This document shows, one piece after another, positions 51,140 through 60,372 of a stretch of DNA of 64,000 nucleotides; position 1 is the first letter of the stretch, and every line of letters begins with the position of its first letter. The notes beneath the pieces are model-generated. The model was given only the letters and a program-made list of their open reading frames with translations. It did no database searches and had not been told where the DNA came from. This stretch comes from Dactylosporangium siamense (GTDB lineage: Bacteria; Actinomycetota; Actinomycetes; Mycobacteriales; Micromonosporaceae): assembly GCF_016862795.1 (NCBI RefSeq), contig NZ_BONQ01000091.1, positions 1 through 64,000 on the forward strand, given 5' to 3'. A program made the translations under genes and the position numbers.

Positions 51140-51977
51140 CCGGCGGCCCGTCGCCGCCGCTCCAGCCGTCGCCGTCGCTGTCGCCTTTGCCGTCCAGCCA
51201 CGACGCGATCCGGGCAATCGAGCGGTCGGCATCGGGCTCGGCCGTGTTGAGGTGCCCGTGCCGGGCACCGGGCTCGAGGTGCCGCCACACCGGCCGGCCC
51301 GCCGTCCGCCGCGCCGCCACCAGCGCCTCGGCGGACGGCCGGAAGATGTCGTATTCGCTGATGAGCACCAGGGCCGGCGGCAACGCGGCGAGGTCGCTGG
51401 GCGCCGGCACGACCGCGGCGGGCGCGGCGTCGACCGGCCCGCCCAGGTAGTTCTCGTACATCTGCCGGATGCCGGTGAGCTCGTCGGCCACCTGCTCCGG
51501 GGTCAGCTCCAGCGCGGCGCACACCTGCGGGTCCGGGGGGTCCTGCCGGGCGTGCAGCGTCGGATACGCCAGCACCAGCGAGGCGGGCCGGGGGCCGGGC
51601 ACCTGCCCGGCCGCGATCCGCACGGTGACGCCGACCGCCAGGTTGGCGCCCGCGCTGGCACCGCCGAGGTGCGCCCGGGACACCCCGGGCCGCTCGCCGA
51701 GCCACTGCCAGGCGGTCAGGACGTCGTCGGACGGCACCGGATAGTGCGTCGCGCCGTCGGCGAGCCGGTAGTCGACGGCGAGCACGTGGTGACCGTGCTC
51801 GGCGAGCCGCCGGGCGACCCGGTCGGACTCCGGCATGTCCAGGTCACCGTGGCCGAACCCGCCGCCGTGCACCCAGAGCAGGTGCGCGCCACCGGACGCC
51901 GCCGTGCCGTACTCGCGCACCGGCACCGGTCCGTGCGGTCCGTCCAGCGCCAGATCGCGGATCGTCACCTCGGCCAC
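51129..51977 (-). CDS. alpha/beta hydrolase (HSL/arylesterase type)
   Basis: Esterase-like protein of 282 residues. The oxyanion-hole motif HGGGFGHG (about 36-43) and nucleophile elbow GGASAGAN (about 104-111) define the hormone-sensitive-lipase family; the catalytic Asp is in ISEYDIFRP (about 215) and His in ARHGHLN (about 245). Cytoplasmic. Its last codons overlap the convergent ROK gene. Context suggests deacylation of a plant-derived glycoside. Confidence 0.88.
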   Translation of the reverse strand: MAEVTIRDLALDGPHGPVPVREYGTAASGGAHLLWVHGGGFGHGDLDMPESDRVARRLAEHGHHVLAVDYRLADGATHYPVPSDDVLTAWQWLGERPGVSRAHLGGASAGANLAVGVTVRIAAGQVPGPRPASLVLAYPTLHARQDPPDPQVCAALELTPEQVADELTGIRQMYENYLGGPVDAAPAAVVPAPSDLAALPPALVLISEYDIFRPSAEALVAARRTAGRPVWRHLEPGARHGHLNTAEPDADRSIARIASWLDGKGDSDGDGWSGGDGPPVRP

Positions 51978-52023
51978 CTCCAGGCATCACCCTAATACTT
52001 TCACTGAAACACAAATAGGGGCT

Positions 52024-53001
52024 TCAGCGCCTCGACGCGCCGGCGACGAGGAGGTCGGTGAGCGCGTCGACGTGCGGGTCGACGCGCCGGCGGCCGGGAT
52101 CCGCGTCGAACCACGCCACGATCTCACGGGCGCCCCGGGAGAACGGGACGTCCGGCCGGAACGCCGGCACCAGCGACCGCAGGGCGGCGGTGTCGTAGCT
52201 GGCGGAGTGCGCCTGGTTGTCCAGGAGCAGGGCGCCCCACTCCGGGTCGGCGGCGGCGATGACGTCCGACGGCACGTGCACGATCCGCGGCCGGACACCG
52301 GCGGCTTCGGCGAGGTGCCCGACGATCGCGTCCCAGGTGAGCAGCTCGTCGGAGACGATCTGGAACGCCCGGCCCAGCGCCGCCGGGTGCCCGAGCAGCG
52401 GCACGAACCCGGCGGCGAAGTCGGTGTGGTGGGTGAGCGTCCACAGCGAGAGCCCGTCGCCGTGGACCACGACCGGCCGCCCCTCGCGCAGCCGGGCCAG
52501 GGCCGTCCACCCGCCGACCAGCGGCACGAGCGTCCGGTCGTACGTGTGCCCGGGCCGCACGATGGTGACCGGCAGCGAGCCGTCGGCGGCCAGCAGCTCC
52601 TCGCAGGCGATCTTGTCGCGGGCGTACTGCCAGCCGGGTGTGCCCAGCGGGCTCGACTCGGTCAGCGGGAGCCGGGCGGCCGGCAGCCGGTAGACCGAGG
52701 TGGTGCTGATGAACACGTACTGGCCGGTCCGGCCGGCGAAGAGCGCGATGTCGGCCCGCACGTGCTGCGGGGTGAAGGCGATCCAGTCGACCACGACGTC
52801 GTATTCGCGGCCTCGCAGCGCCGCCCTGACCGCGGCCGGGTCGCGGTGGTCGGCCCGCAGCGTCGTGACCCCGGCCGGCAGCGGGCGGCTCGTGACACCC
52901 CGGTTGAGCACGGTCAGGTCGTGCCCGGCCCGCACCGCCACGTCGGCGCAGGCCGAGCTGATCACGCCGCTGCCCCCGATGAACAGCACCCGCAGTGCCA
53001 C
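52024..53001 (-). CDS. NAD-dependent epimerase/dehydratase family protein
   Basis: Extended SDR-like protein of 325 residues. The Rossmann motif is VLFIGGSGVISSACA (about 5-19), similar to but not identical with the standard GxxGxxG. The Tyr-Lys pair appears in QYARDKIACE (about 124-133), and VRPGHTYD follows. A role in sugar-nucleotide or sugar modification is likely. It is separated by one base from the GH1 gene and follows it in the same operon; the alpha/beta hydrolase is downstream by 46 bp. Confidence 0.85.
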   Translation of the reverse strand: MALRVLFIGGSGVISSACADVAVRAGHDLTVLNRGVTSRPLPAGVTTLRADHRDPAAVRAALRGREYDVVVDWIAFTPQHVRADIALFAGRTGQYVFISTTSVYRLPAARLPLTESSPLGTPGWQYARDKIACEELLAADGSLPVTIVRPGHTYDRTLVPLVGGWTALARLREGRPVVVHGDGLSLWTLTHHTDFAAGFVPLLGHPAALGRAFQIVSDELLTWDAIVGHLAEAAGVRPRIVHVPSDVIAAADPEWGALLLDNQAHSASYDTAALRSLVPAFRPDVPFSRGAREIVAWFDADPGRRRVDPHVDALTDLLVAGASRR

Positions 53002-53002
53002 C

Positions 53003-54343
53003 TCAGGCCGGCCCGTTGGCCCTGATCACGTCGCGGTACCAGCCGGCGCTGGCTTTCGGCACCCGCCGCTGGGAGCCGTACTCGACATAGATGAGGCCGA
53101 ACCGCTTGCTGTACCCCTCGGCCCACTCGAAGTTGTCCAGGAACGACCAGACGAAGTAGCCCCGCAGGTCGACGCCCTCGCCGATGGCCGTGTGCGCGGC
53201 CCGCAGGTGGGCGTCGAGGTAGGCGATCCGCTCCGGGTCCTCGACCCGGCCGGCCGGGTCGAGGTAGTCGTGGAAGGCGGCGCCGTTCTCGGTGATGTAC
53301 AGCGGGACCGGACCGTACTCGCGCCGCAGCCGCAGCAGCAGCTCGGTGAGCCCGTCCGGCTGGATCGGCCAGTCCATCGCGGTGACCGGGACGCCCGGCG
53401 GCAGGCGCAGGCCGGCGGCGACGGGATCCGCGCCGGGGGGCTCGGCGGCGGCCAGGTTGGGGCGGTAGTAGTTGACGCCGAGGAAGTCCAGCGGGGCGGC
53501 GATCGTCGCCAGGTCGCCGTCCTGCACGAAGGCGAAGTCGCTGACCGGACGGTAGAGCTCGACGACGTCGGCCGGGTAGGCGCCGCGCAGCACCGGGTCC
53601 AGGAACAGGCGGTTGAGCTGCCCGTCCATCCGGTCCGCGGCGGCCTGGTCGGCGGGGTCGGCGGTGGCCGGGCCGACCGGGGCGAGGTTGAGGGTGATGC
53701 CGACCTGGGCCGACGGATCGCGGCGGCGGATCGCCTCGGCCGCGAGGCCGTGGCCGAGCAGCAGGTGATGGGTGGCGGCGAGTGCGGCGGCCGGCTCGGC
53801 CCGGCCCGGGGCATGCCAGCCGTAGCCGTAGCCCAGCCAGGCCGAGACCCACGGCTCGTTGAGCGTGGTGTAGTGGGCGACACCGTCGGCGAGGGCCTCG
53901 TGCACGATGTCGGCGTACTCGGCGAAGCGCTCCGCGGTCGCCCGCTCGACCCAACCGCCCTCGTCCTCCAGGTACTGCGGGAGGTCCCAGTGGTAGAGCG
54001 TGGCGTAGGGGGTGACGCCGCGCTCGTGCAGCCCGTCGACGAGGCGGCGGTAGAAGTCGAGCCCCTTCTGGTTGACCTGCCCGGGCTCCGGCACGATCCG
54101 GGGCCAGGAGATCGAGAACCGGTAGGCGCCCACCCCGAGCCGCGCGATGAGGTCCAGGTCGGGGTCCAGCCGGTGGTAGTGGTCGCAGGCGATCTCGCCG
54201 GTGTCACCGTTGCGGACCGCGCCCGGGGTCGCGGCGAACGTGTCCCAGATGGATGGTGTGCGGCCGTCGTCGCGGGCCGCGCCCTCGATCTGGTAGGCCG
54301 CCGTGGCGGTGCCCCAGACGAAACCCTCCGGGAACCGGAACAT
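53003..54343 (-). CDS. GH1-family beta-glucosidase
   Basis: Intracellular beta-glycosidase of 446 residues. The N-terminal signature [15 protein letters not shown] (about 8-22), acid/base Glu in TTLNEPW (about 158-164) and nucleophile Glu in LYITENG (about 349-355) are all intact. The likely substrate is a beta-linked disaccharide or aryl glycoside. ATG 54343 lies 14 bp from the 25-bp palindromic operator and is divergent from a LacI regulator. First gene of the operon with the epimerase. Confidence 0.95.
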   Translation of the reverse strand: MFRFPEGFVWGTATAAYQIEGAARDDGRTPSIWDTFAATPGAVRNGDTGEIACDHYHRLDPDLDLIARLGVGAYRFSISWPRIVPEPGQVNQKGLDFYRRLVDGLHERGVTPYATLYHWDLPQYLEDEGGWVERATAERFAEYADIVHEALADGVAHYTTLNEPWVSAWLGYGYGWHAPGRAEPAAALAATHHLLLGHGLAAEAIRRRDPSAQVGITLNLAPVGPATADPADQAAADRMDGQLNRLFLDPVLRGAYPADVVELYRPVSDFAFVQDGDLATIAAPLDFLGVNYYRPNLAAAEPPGADPVAAGLRLPPGVPVTAMDWPIQPDGLTELLLRLRREYGPVPLYITENGAAFHDYLDPAGRVEDPERIAYLDAHLRAAHTAIGEGVDLRGYFVWSFLDNFEWAEGYSKRFGLIYVEYGSQRRVPKASAGWYRDVIRANGPA

Positions 54344-54357
54344 GCACCCTCCCTCGT

Positions 54358-54382
54358 ACCGATCGAAAGTCTTTCGATCGGT
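54358..54382. promoter_or_regulatory. 25-bp perfect palindromic operator
   Basis: Arms ACCGATCGAAAG (54358-54369) and CTTTCGATCGGT (54371-54382) flank a single T in the 84-bp gap between divergent bgl and lacI. Perfect symmetry over 12 bp per arm is the strongest operator in the window. The site overlaps the bgl promoter/leader region and should bind the adjacent LacI regulator. Confidence 0.88.
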
Positions 54383-54427
54383 GCTCAGGGTACGGTTCTG
54401 GCAATCTGTCGGTCAATGGAGGCACGG

Positions 54428-55426
54428 ATGTCGCGATCCACCCGTCTGCCGCTGGCGGCCATCGCCGCCGAGGTCGGCGTCTCCGCGCCCACCGTCTCCA
54501 AGGTGCTCAACGGCAGGTTCGACGTGGCCGAGGCGACCCGGGTCCGGGTCGAGGCCGCCCTGGCCCGGCACGGTTACGCCGTGCAGCGGTCCCGGGCCGG
54601 CGGCCTGATCGACCTGCTGCTCAGCGATGTGCACAGCCCCTGGGCGGACGCGATCGTGCGCGCCACCGTGGACGCCGCCGCGCAGGCGGAGCTCAGCGTC
54701 GTGGTCTCCACCGAGCGCGCCCGCGTCGCCCGCGGCGACTGGCTGGAGGCGATGCTGCGCCGGGGCACCGACGGACTGGTCGCGGTCGTCGACCCGGTCC
54801 GCCCAGCCGACCGCGACCGGCTCATCGGCTGCGGGGTCCCGGTGGTCCTGCTGGATCCGCTCGGCGGGCCCACCGACACGCTGCCGTCGGTGGGGGTGAC
54901 CAACTGGGAGGGCGGGCTCGTCGCCACCGAGCACCTGATCGGGCTGGGGCACCGGCGGATCGGAATGATCGGCGGCCCCCGGGAGTTCTGGTCGACCCGG
55001 GCCCGGGTCGAGGGCTACCGGGCCGCGCTCGGCGGCGCCGGCCTGCCGGCCGACGAGCGCCTGATCCGGTACGGCACGTTCAGCGAGCCCGGCGGGCTGG
55101 AGCACACCCACACGCTGCTGGATCTGGCCGAGCCCCCGACGGCGATCTTCTGCGGCAACGACGAGCAGGCCGTCGGCGCGCTACGGGCGGCGTTGGACCG
55201 GGGCCTGCGGGTGCCGCAGGACCTCAGCCTCGTCGGCTTCGACGACATTCCCGTCGCCCGTTGGCTGAGCCCGGCCCTCACGACGGTCCGGCAGCCACTG
55301 GAGGCCATGGCCGCCGCTGCGGTGCGGATGCTGGCCCGGCAGGTGGAGGGGACAGCACTGGACACGCACCGCGTGGAGCTGTCGACCTCGCTGGTGGTCC
55401 GGGAGAGCTCGGGCCCGCCGCGCTGA
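54428..55426 (+). CDS. LacI-family repressor of the beta-glucosidase operon
   Basis: Repressor of 332 residues. The N-terminal HTH LAAIAAEVGVSAPTVSKVLN (about 8-27) is followed by a full effector domain with FCGNDEQAVGALRAAL and LVGFDDIPVARWL. ATG 54428 is chosen because GGAGG lies five bases upstream; an in-frame ATG at 54416 is a weaker candidate. Divergent from the GH1 gene, with the 25-bp palindrome between. The inducer is expected to be a beta-glucoside or its hydrolysis product. Confidence 0.93.
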   Translation: MSRSTRLPLAAIAAEVGVSAPTVSKVLNGRFDVAEATRVRVEAALARHGYAVQRSRAGGLIDLLLSDVHSPWADAIVRATVDAAAQAELSVVVSTERARVARGDWLEAMLRRGTDGLVAVVDPVRPADRDRLIGCGVPVVLLDPLGGPTDTLPSVGVTNWEGGLVATEHLIGLGHRRIGMIGGPREFWSTRARVEGYRAALGGAGLPADERLIRYGTFSEPGGLEHTHTLLDLAEPPTAIFCGNDEQAVGALRAALDRGLRVPQDLSLVGFDDIPVARWLSPALTTVRQPLEAMAAAAVRMLARQVEGTALDTHRVELSTSLVVRESSGPPR

Positions 55427-55464
55427 CGTTCCCGCGGCCCGGCGATCAGCGCGTCGGCGGTCGA

Positions 55465-56508
55465 TCAGCGCGTCGGCGGGGCGGCGGTCGAGGCGCGGTG
55501 GACCAGCCGCACCGCGAGGCTGGTGTCGCGGCTGCTCAGCCTGGGCTGCTGGATGCGCTCCAGCAGATGCCAGACGGCCTGCGCCCCGAGCAGCTCCTTG
55601 TCGGCGGCCACCGTGGTGAGCGGCGGCACCGTGTGCGCGGCCATGGCGATGTCGTCGTAGCCGATCAGGCTGATGTCCTCCGGGACCCGCAGCCCCCGCG
55701 CCCGCACGGCCTCCAGGGCGCCCAGCGCCGACTCGTCGTTGGCGCAGAAGACCGCCGTCGGCGGCTGTCGCAGGTCGAGCAGCTCCGCCATCGCGGCCGC
55801 CCCGGTGCGGGTGTCGAAGTTGCTCCGCCGCACGTGCTCGGGGCGCTCGGTCAGCCCGCGTTCGGCCAGCGCGCGGCGGTAGCCGGCGAGCCGGACCTGG
55901 GCAGGCAGCACCTCGGCCCGACCGGTGATGATCGCCGGCGCCGGATCGGTGTGGCCGAGGTCGAGCAGGTGCGTGGTGGCCTGGTATGCCCCGGCCTCGT
56001 CGTCGTGGCGCACGTAGTCGACCGGCAGGTCGGTCACCTCGTGCTCGAGCAGGACGCACGGCATGCCGGTGTCGATGATGCGGCGCAGGAACGCCCGGTC
56101 GCTGGCGTGGCTGAGCACGAGCAGCCCGCCGACCTGCCGGCGCTGCACCGAGAGCGGGAGCCCGCCGGCGGCCGGGTCGAACACCTCGTAGTTGGTGGAG
56201 ATGTTGAACCGGGCGCAGGCCTGCTGCGCGCCGAACAGCACCGAGGCGAAGTACGGGCTGGTGGGGACGAACATCTCACTGATCTGCGAGACGAAGCCGA
56301 TGCTGCTGACACCGGGCGCGGCGGCGGCGGTCACGGGACGGCTGCTGCGCGGCCGGTAGCCCAGCTCGTCGACGGCCGAGCGGACCGCCGCGCGGGCCTT
56401 CGCCGAGACCCAGGTCTTGTCGGACAGGACCGCCGAAGCCGTGCCGATCGAGACGCCCGCGCGCTCCGCCACCTCCCGCAGCGTCGACCGTCCTTGTGCC
56501 TCGGTCAC
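55465..56508 (-). CDS. LacI-family regulator, paralogue 1 of a three-member set
   Basis: Regulator of 347 residues. HTH: LREVAERAGVSIGTASAVLS (about 9-28). The effector domain has VFCANDESALGALEAV and LIGYDDIAMAAH, then the sequence LLGAQAVWHLLERIQQP shared with the other two LacI proteins in this cluster. GTG 56508 is preceded by a G-rich site. It follows the next LacI gene on the same strand by 68 bp, so the two could be co-transcribed. The regulated sugar is unknown. Confidence 0.9.
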   Translation of the reverse strand: MTEAQGRSTLREVAERAGVSIGTASAVLSDKTWVSAKARAAVRSAVDELGYRPRSSRPVTAAAAPGVSSIGFVSQISEMFVPTSPYFASVLFGAQQACARFNISTNYEVFDPAAGGLPLSVQRRQVGGLLVLSHASDRAFLRRIIDTGMPCVLLEHEVTDLPVDYVRHDDEAGAYQATTHLLDLGHTDPAPAIITGRAEVLPAQVRLAGYRRALAERGLTERPEHVRRSNFDTRTGAAAMAELLDLRQPPTAVFCANDESALGALEAVRARGLRVPEDISLIGYDDIAMAAHTVPPLTTVAADKELLGAQAVWHLLERIQQPRLSSRDTSLAVRLVHRASTAAPPTR

Positions 56509-56576
56509 CGCTGCCCCCCATCGTCGTTCATCGAGTGCCAACCTTATCGAACTGCCGAGATCCGACCCTGGCGCCG

Positions 56577-57629
56577 TCAACCCCGGCGCTGAGCGACCTG
56601 CCCGCCGCCGGTGGCACGGGTGGTCGCGGCGGCGGCGCGCAGCGAGACATCGACGAGCGTGACCCGCCGGGGCAGGTCGGGCTGGCGGACGCGCTGCGCC
56701 AGGTGCCGGATCCCTTCGGCGCCGAGCAGCAGCCGGTCCGCGCCCACGACCGTCAGCGGCGCCGGATCGGGCGCGCCGATGCGGTCCAGCGGGTCGGGAG
56801 ATGAGCTGGTGAGACCGTCGAGCGCGACCACCGAGACGGCGCCGGGAACGGCGATGCCACGCTCGGCGAGTGCGGCCAGGACGCCGCGCGCCAGTGCGAC
56901 GCTGCCGCACACCACGGCGGTGGGTGGCCGGACCAGGTCGAACAGCGCGTCGGCGGCGGCGCGGCCGTCGGCCGTCGCGCTCCCGGCCGGCAGCCGCAGG
57001 TAGTCGGCGTGACCGCTGCGCTGGTGGTGCCGCAGCGCCGCGCGGTGCCCGGCGAGCTGGTCGGCGGCGGCGCCGTCCCGGCCGATCACCAGGGCGGGCG
57101 GCGGGATCCGGTGGCCGAGCCGCAGCAGGTGGTCGGTGGCGAGGAAGGCGGCGCGCCGGTCGTGCGGGCGCACGGCGTCCGCCGGCTGGTCGATGCCGCC
57201 GGGCTGGATCACCACGCACGGCACACCGGCCTCGCGCAGGTGACGGACCAGTCGCGGGTCAGGGGCGCCGACGAGGAGCGCGCCCTGCGGCCGGTCGCGT
57301 GGCACGGCCCACCGCACGACGGCGTCGCCGACCGGAACGACGGTGAGGGCCGCGCCCAGCTCCGTCGCCGCCTGATGGGCACCGACGTGCAGCGGGTCCG
57401 GCGAGCTGGTCGGCGGGTCGGTCAGCAGGGCGAGCGCGGTCACCGGCCGGCCGAGCGGCACCGCACGGCCGCGGGGGCGGTAGCCGAGGGCGTCGGCGGC
57501 CTTCAGCACGGCGTCGCGGGTCTGCCGGGCCACCGGCTGGCGGCGGGTGAACGTGCTCGACGCGGTCCCCATGGAGACCCCGGCCAGCGTCGCGACCTCC
57601 TGCAGCGTCGGTCGGCCACCGCCACGCAT
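56577..57629 (-). CDS. LacI-family regulator, paralogue 2 with a diverged effector domain
   Basis: Regulator of 350 residues. HTH: LQEVATLAGVSMGTASSTFT (about 9-28). The effector domain follows the layout of the two paralogues (TVVGADRLLLGAEGIRHL near the end). The usual CxND and GFDD effector contacts are replaced by VVCGSVALARG and VVALDGLTSSS, so ligand binding may differ or be lost. ATG 57629 lies 16 bp from a TGAAC-N-TTCA site, compatible with autoregulation. Confidence 0.88.
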   Translation of the reverse strand: MRGGGRPTLQEVATLAGVSMGTASSTFTRRQPVARQTRDAVLKAADALGYRPRGRAVPLGRPVTALALLTDPPTSSPDPLHVGAHQAATELGAALTVVPVGDAVVRWAVPRDRPQGALLVGAPDPRLVRHLREAGVPCVVIQPGGIDQPADAVRPHDRRAAFLATDHLLRLGHRIPPPALVIGRDGAAADQLAGHRAALRHHQRSGHADYLRLPAGSATADGRAAADALFDLVRPPTAVVCGSVALARGVLAALAERGIAVPGAVSVVALDGLTSSSPDPLDRIGAPDPAPLTVVGADRLLLGAEGIRHLAQRVRQPDLPRRVTLVDVSLRAAAATTRATGGGQVAQRRG

Positions 57630-57644
57630 CGCGCGCCTCCAGAA

Positions 57645-57654
57645 TGAACTTTCA
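57645..57654. promoter_or_regulatory. TGAAC-N-TTCA site 1
   Basis: TGAACTTTCA between the divergent LacI paralogue 2 and the DUF4038 gene. Shortly after it, CGTTCAATCGGGA (57660-57672) is identical to the sequence at 60380-60392 upstream of the dehydrogenase, giving a wider shared element. Confidence 0.7.
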
Positions 57655-57765
57655 AATTTCGTTCAATCGGGACGGTACGCCGACCCGGCCGAGCGGCGCA
57701 ACGGCTGCCTGATCCGGCCGCGGATATTTCCAGGTGAAGCGGTCCCCGACGGCGGGTCGGGAACC

Positions 57766-57775
57766 TGAACCTTCA
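57766..57775. promoter_or_regulatory. TGAAC-N-TTCA site 2
   Basis: TGAACCTTCA lies 83 bp before the DUF4038 start. It shares the TGAAC-N-TTCA pattern with sites 1 and 4 and is a candidate operator for one of the flanking LacI paralogues. Confidence 0.65.
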
Positions 57776-57857
57776 ACTCGATCGTCGCCGGTCGGGGTTG
57801 AACGTGTCAGGGTGGCCGCGGTCCGCTCCCCCACCAGCCATCCGTCAGGAGCCACCG

Positions 57858-59168
57858 TTGACCCGACCCGCCGTTGCCGACCCCGCGTCCGCCATCCGTC
57901 CCGGCGTCTTCACCCGCGTCGGCCACCGGCTGTTGCGCGACGGCCGGCGGACGTTCCTGCTCGCCGACACCGCCTGGGCCGCCTTCGTGCGCGCCGAACC
58001 CGACGAGTGGTCCGGCTATCTGGCCCTGCGCCGCGACCAGGGGTTCAACGCCGTGCTGATCAGCGTGCTGCCGATCCCGCACGACCAGTCCGTCGGGCCG
58101 GCGGACCGCCACCCGTTCCCGGTCGACACCGCTGGGCGGCGCCGCTCGACCGAACCGGACCCCGGGTACCTGCAACGGGCCCGGCGGATGGTCGAGGCCG
58201 CGCTCGAGCACGGCATCACCCCGGTGCTCGCCCTGGTCTGGAACAACTACGTGCCCGGCACCTGGGGAGCCGAGCTCACCCCGCACGCACCGATGGACGC
58301 CGAGCAGACCCGCGCGTACGTCCGGCGCGCGCTCGCGGCCTTCGCCGGGCTCGACGTCATCTACTCGATCAGCGGCGACGAGGCGTACGCCGACACCGCC
58401 CAGACGGCCCGCTATCAACAGGTCCTCGACGAGGTCCGCGCGCACGTCCCCACCGGCCTGGTCACCGCACACCCGGCGACCGGGCTGCTGCCCCCGCCGG
58501 CGCTCACCCACCAGCTCGACCTGCTCGGCTACCAGTCGGGCCACGACGTCGAGCACCTCGGGCGCTGCCCGGACCTGGCCGGCGAACTCCTGCGCCGGCT
58601 GCCGGCGCGGCCGGTGCTCAACCTCGAGCCCTGCTACGAGGCGCACGGGCGGGTCGACGGCGTGGGCCGGCACGGCCGTGGTGCCGTGCGCGCCGCGATC
58701 TGGTCGTCGGTGCTCGGCGGCGCCACCGCCGGGGTCGGGTACGGCGCGCACGGGGTCTGGTCCTGGCACCGCCAGGGCGACACCTTCGGCAACGTGGCGT
58801 TCTCCCGCCTGCCCTACCCCATCGGCCAGGCCATGCACCTCGACGGCGCCCACGACGCCGCCCTCGTCCGGCAACTCGTCGAGCTGCACGACCTGTTCGA
58901 TCTGCGGCCCTGCCAGGAGCTGCTGGTCGGCGGACAGCCCCGGGTCCGGGCCGCCGCCACCGCCGGCCTCGCGACGGTGGCGGTCTACGCCCCGCCGAAC
59001 CTGCCGGTGCTGCTGCCCGATGCCGTCGCCGATCACTCGGTGCTCACCATCGACCTGAGCCGTCGCCGCCCGGTCGCGGCCCGGCGCGGCATCGACCCGT
59101 CGCGGCGACTCGTCCTGGACCCGGAGCCGTCCGGGACCGACCTGCTGCACCTGCTGCGCCGCCGGTGA
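57858..59168 (+). CDS. DUF4038-family glycosidase-like protein (apiosidase-like)
   Basis: Intracellular TIM-barrel-like protein of 436 residues. The DUF4038 opening is recognisable (RRTFLLADTAWAAFVRA, about 31-47), followed by QGFNAVLISVLP, VLALVWNNYVPGTW and YSISGDEAY; the last has Asp-Glu in the position used by related GH140-type enzymes for catalysis. A late barrel strand contains GYGAHGVWSWH. A C-terminal beta domain (about 350-436) follows, as in the family. TTG 57858 is selected because CAGGAG precedes it; TTG 57798 is alternative. It sits between LacI regulators in a cluster with a dehydrogenase. The substrate is probably an unusual pentose- or uronide-containing glycan. Confidence 0.8.
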   Translation: MTRPAVADPASAIRPGVFTRVGHRLLRDGRRTFLLADTAWAAFVRAEPDEWSGYLALRRDQGFNAVLISVLPIPHDQSVGPADRHPFPVDTAGRRRSTEPDPGYLQRARRMVEAALEHGITPVLALVWNNYVPGTWGAELTPHAPMDAEQTRAYVRRALAAFAGLDVIYSISGDEAYADTAQTARYQQVLDEVRAHVPTGLVTAHPATGLLPPPALTHQLDLLGYQSGHDVEHLGRCPDLAGELLRRLPARPVLNLEPCYEAHGRVDGVGRHGRGAVRAAIWSSVLGGATAGVGYGAHGVWSWHRQGDTFGNVAFSRLPYPIGQAMHLDGAHDAALVRQLVELHDLFDLRPCQELLVGGQPRVRAAATAGLATVAVYAPPNLPVLLPDAVADHSVLTIDLSRRRPVAARRGIDPSRRLVLDPEPSGTDLLHLLRRR

Positions 59169-59181
59169 CGGCGGGTCCACC

Positions 59182-60225
59182 TCAGCCGCGGGCCGGCGGC
59201 GGGGCGACGGACTCGCGCAGGGCGAGCTGCACGTCGACGTAGGTGAGCCGCGGCGGCAGCTGCGGTTCGCGGATGCGCTGCACGAGGTGCCAGATGCCCT
59301 GCGCGCCGAGGAGCCGCTTGTCGACCCGGACCGTGGTCAGCGCCGGGCTGGTGTGACCGGCCAGGTCGATGTCGTCGAAGCCGAACACCGAGCACTGGCG
59401 CGGCACCGCGATCTGCCGCTCGCGCATCGACTGCAGCGCGCCGATGGCCGCGGTGTCGCTCCAGCAGAAGACCGCCGTCGGCGGGCGGGGCAGGTCGAGC
59501 AGCTGGTGCATCGCCAGCCGGCCACCGTACGGCTCGGCGTCCGGTGCCCGGCGCACGTACCGCGGGTCGAGCGTGACGCCGCTGGCGTGCAGCGCGGCCC
59601 GGTAGCCGGCGTACCGGTCGGCGATCGGCAGCAGATCGGTCGGTCCGGTGATGAGGGCGGGCGGCGGGTCCCGGTGGCCGAGCCGGATCATGTGCTTCGT
59701 GGCCAGGGCGGCGCCGCGCGCGTCGTCGGCGCGCACGCTGTCGACCGGCAACCCCTCCGCCGTGTGGTCGACCAGAACGCACGGGATCCCGGTGGCGACG
59801 ATGCGCTCCAGCAGCCGGGGGTGGACCCAGCCGAGGATGAGCAGGCCCTGCGCGGCCCGGCGCCGGACCACCAGCGGCAGGGCGGCACCGGCACCGTCCA
59901 CCGGTAGCGCCTCGTAGGTCATGGTGAGCCCGAGGTCCGCCGCGGCCCGCTGGGCACCCTGCAGGACCACCGAGTAGTAGGGGTTGGTGGGGCCCGGGTA
60001 GTGGATGGGCCGGGCCAGCAGCCCGACGGTCTGCAGCCCGGGCACGTCGGGAGCGCCGAACCGCGGCCGGGGGCGGTAGCCGAGCTGGGCGGCCGCGCCG
60101 AGCACCGCTTCGCGGGTCCGGGCGGCGACCGGCTGCCGCCGCGAGAAGACGCTGGAGGCAGTGCCGATCGAGACACCGGCCAGCGTCGCAACGTCCTGCA
60201 GGGTCGGACGGCCCGAGGAGCGCAC
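59182..60225 (-). CDS. LacI-family regulator, paralogue 3
   Basis: Regulator of 347 residues with HTH LQDVATLAGVSIGTASSVFS (about 9-28) and an intact effector domain (FCWSDTAAIGAL and VFGFDDIDLAGH, then LLGAQGIWHLVQRIREP). It is most similar to the two upstream LacI proteins, sharing motifs at both ends. GTG 60225 starts the gene; the short TGAAC-TTCA palindrome at 60242 lies just upstream. It is divergent from the dehydrogenase at 60400 and convergent to the DUF4038 gene. Confidence 0.92.
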   Translation of the reverse strand: MRSSGRPTLQDVATLAGVSIGTASSVFSRRQPVAARTREAVLGAAAQLGYRPRPRFGAPDVPGLQTVGLLARPIHYPGPTNPYYSVVLQGAQRAAADLGLTMTYEALPVDGAGAALPLVVRRRAAQGLLILGWVHPRLLERIVATGIPCVLVDHTAEGLPVDSVRADDARGAALATKHMIRLGHRDPPPALITGPTDLLPIADRYAGYRAALHASGVTLDPRYVRRAPDAEPYGGRLAMHQLLDLPRPPTAVFCWSDTAAIGALQSMRERQIAVPRQCSVFGFDDIDLAGHTSPALTTVRVDKRLLGAQGIWHLVQRIREPQLPPRLTYVDVQLALRESVAPPPARG

Positions 60226-60241
60226 GTACCCTCCTCGTCAC

Positions 60242-60250
60242 TGAACTTCA
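60242..60250. promoter_or_regulatory. TGAA-C-TTCA palindrome (variant site 3)
   Basis: A perfect 9-bp palindrome, one base shorter than the TGAAC-N-TTCA pattern, 16 bp from the LacI paralogue 3 start. The spacing to that start matches site 1 relative to paralogue 2. Confidence 0.5.
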
Positions 60251-60372
60251 TTATGGATTTCAAACGATAGGGCGGCCATTCGACGGCGTCAACGCTCGGT
60301 TTCAGATTGTTCAGTCGTCCGCCAGCATGGAATCTGCCTGGAATTACGCTGCTCCGGCCAACGCGTACACGT

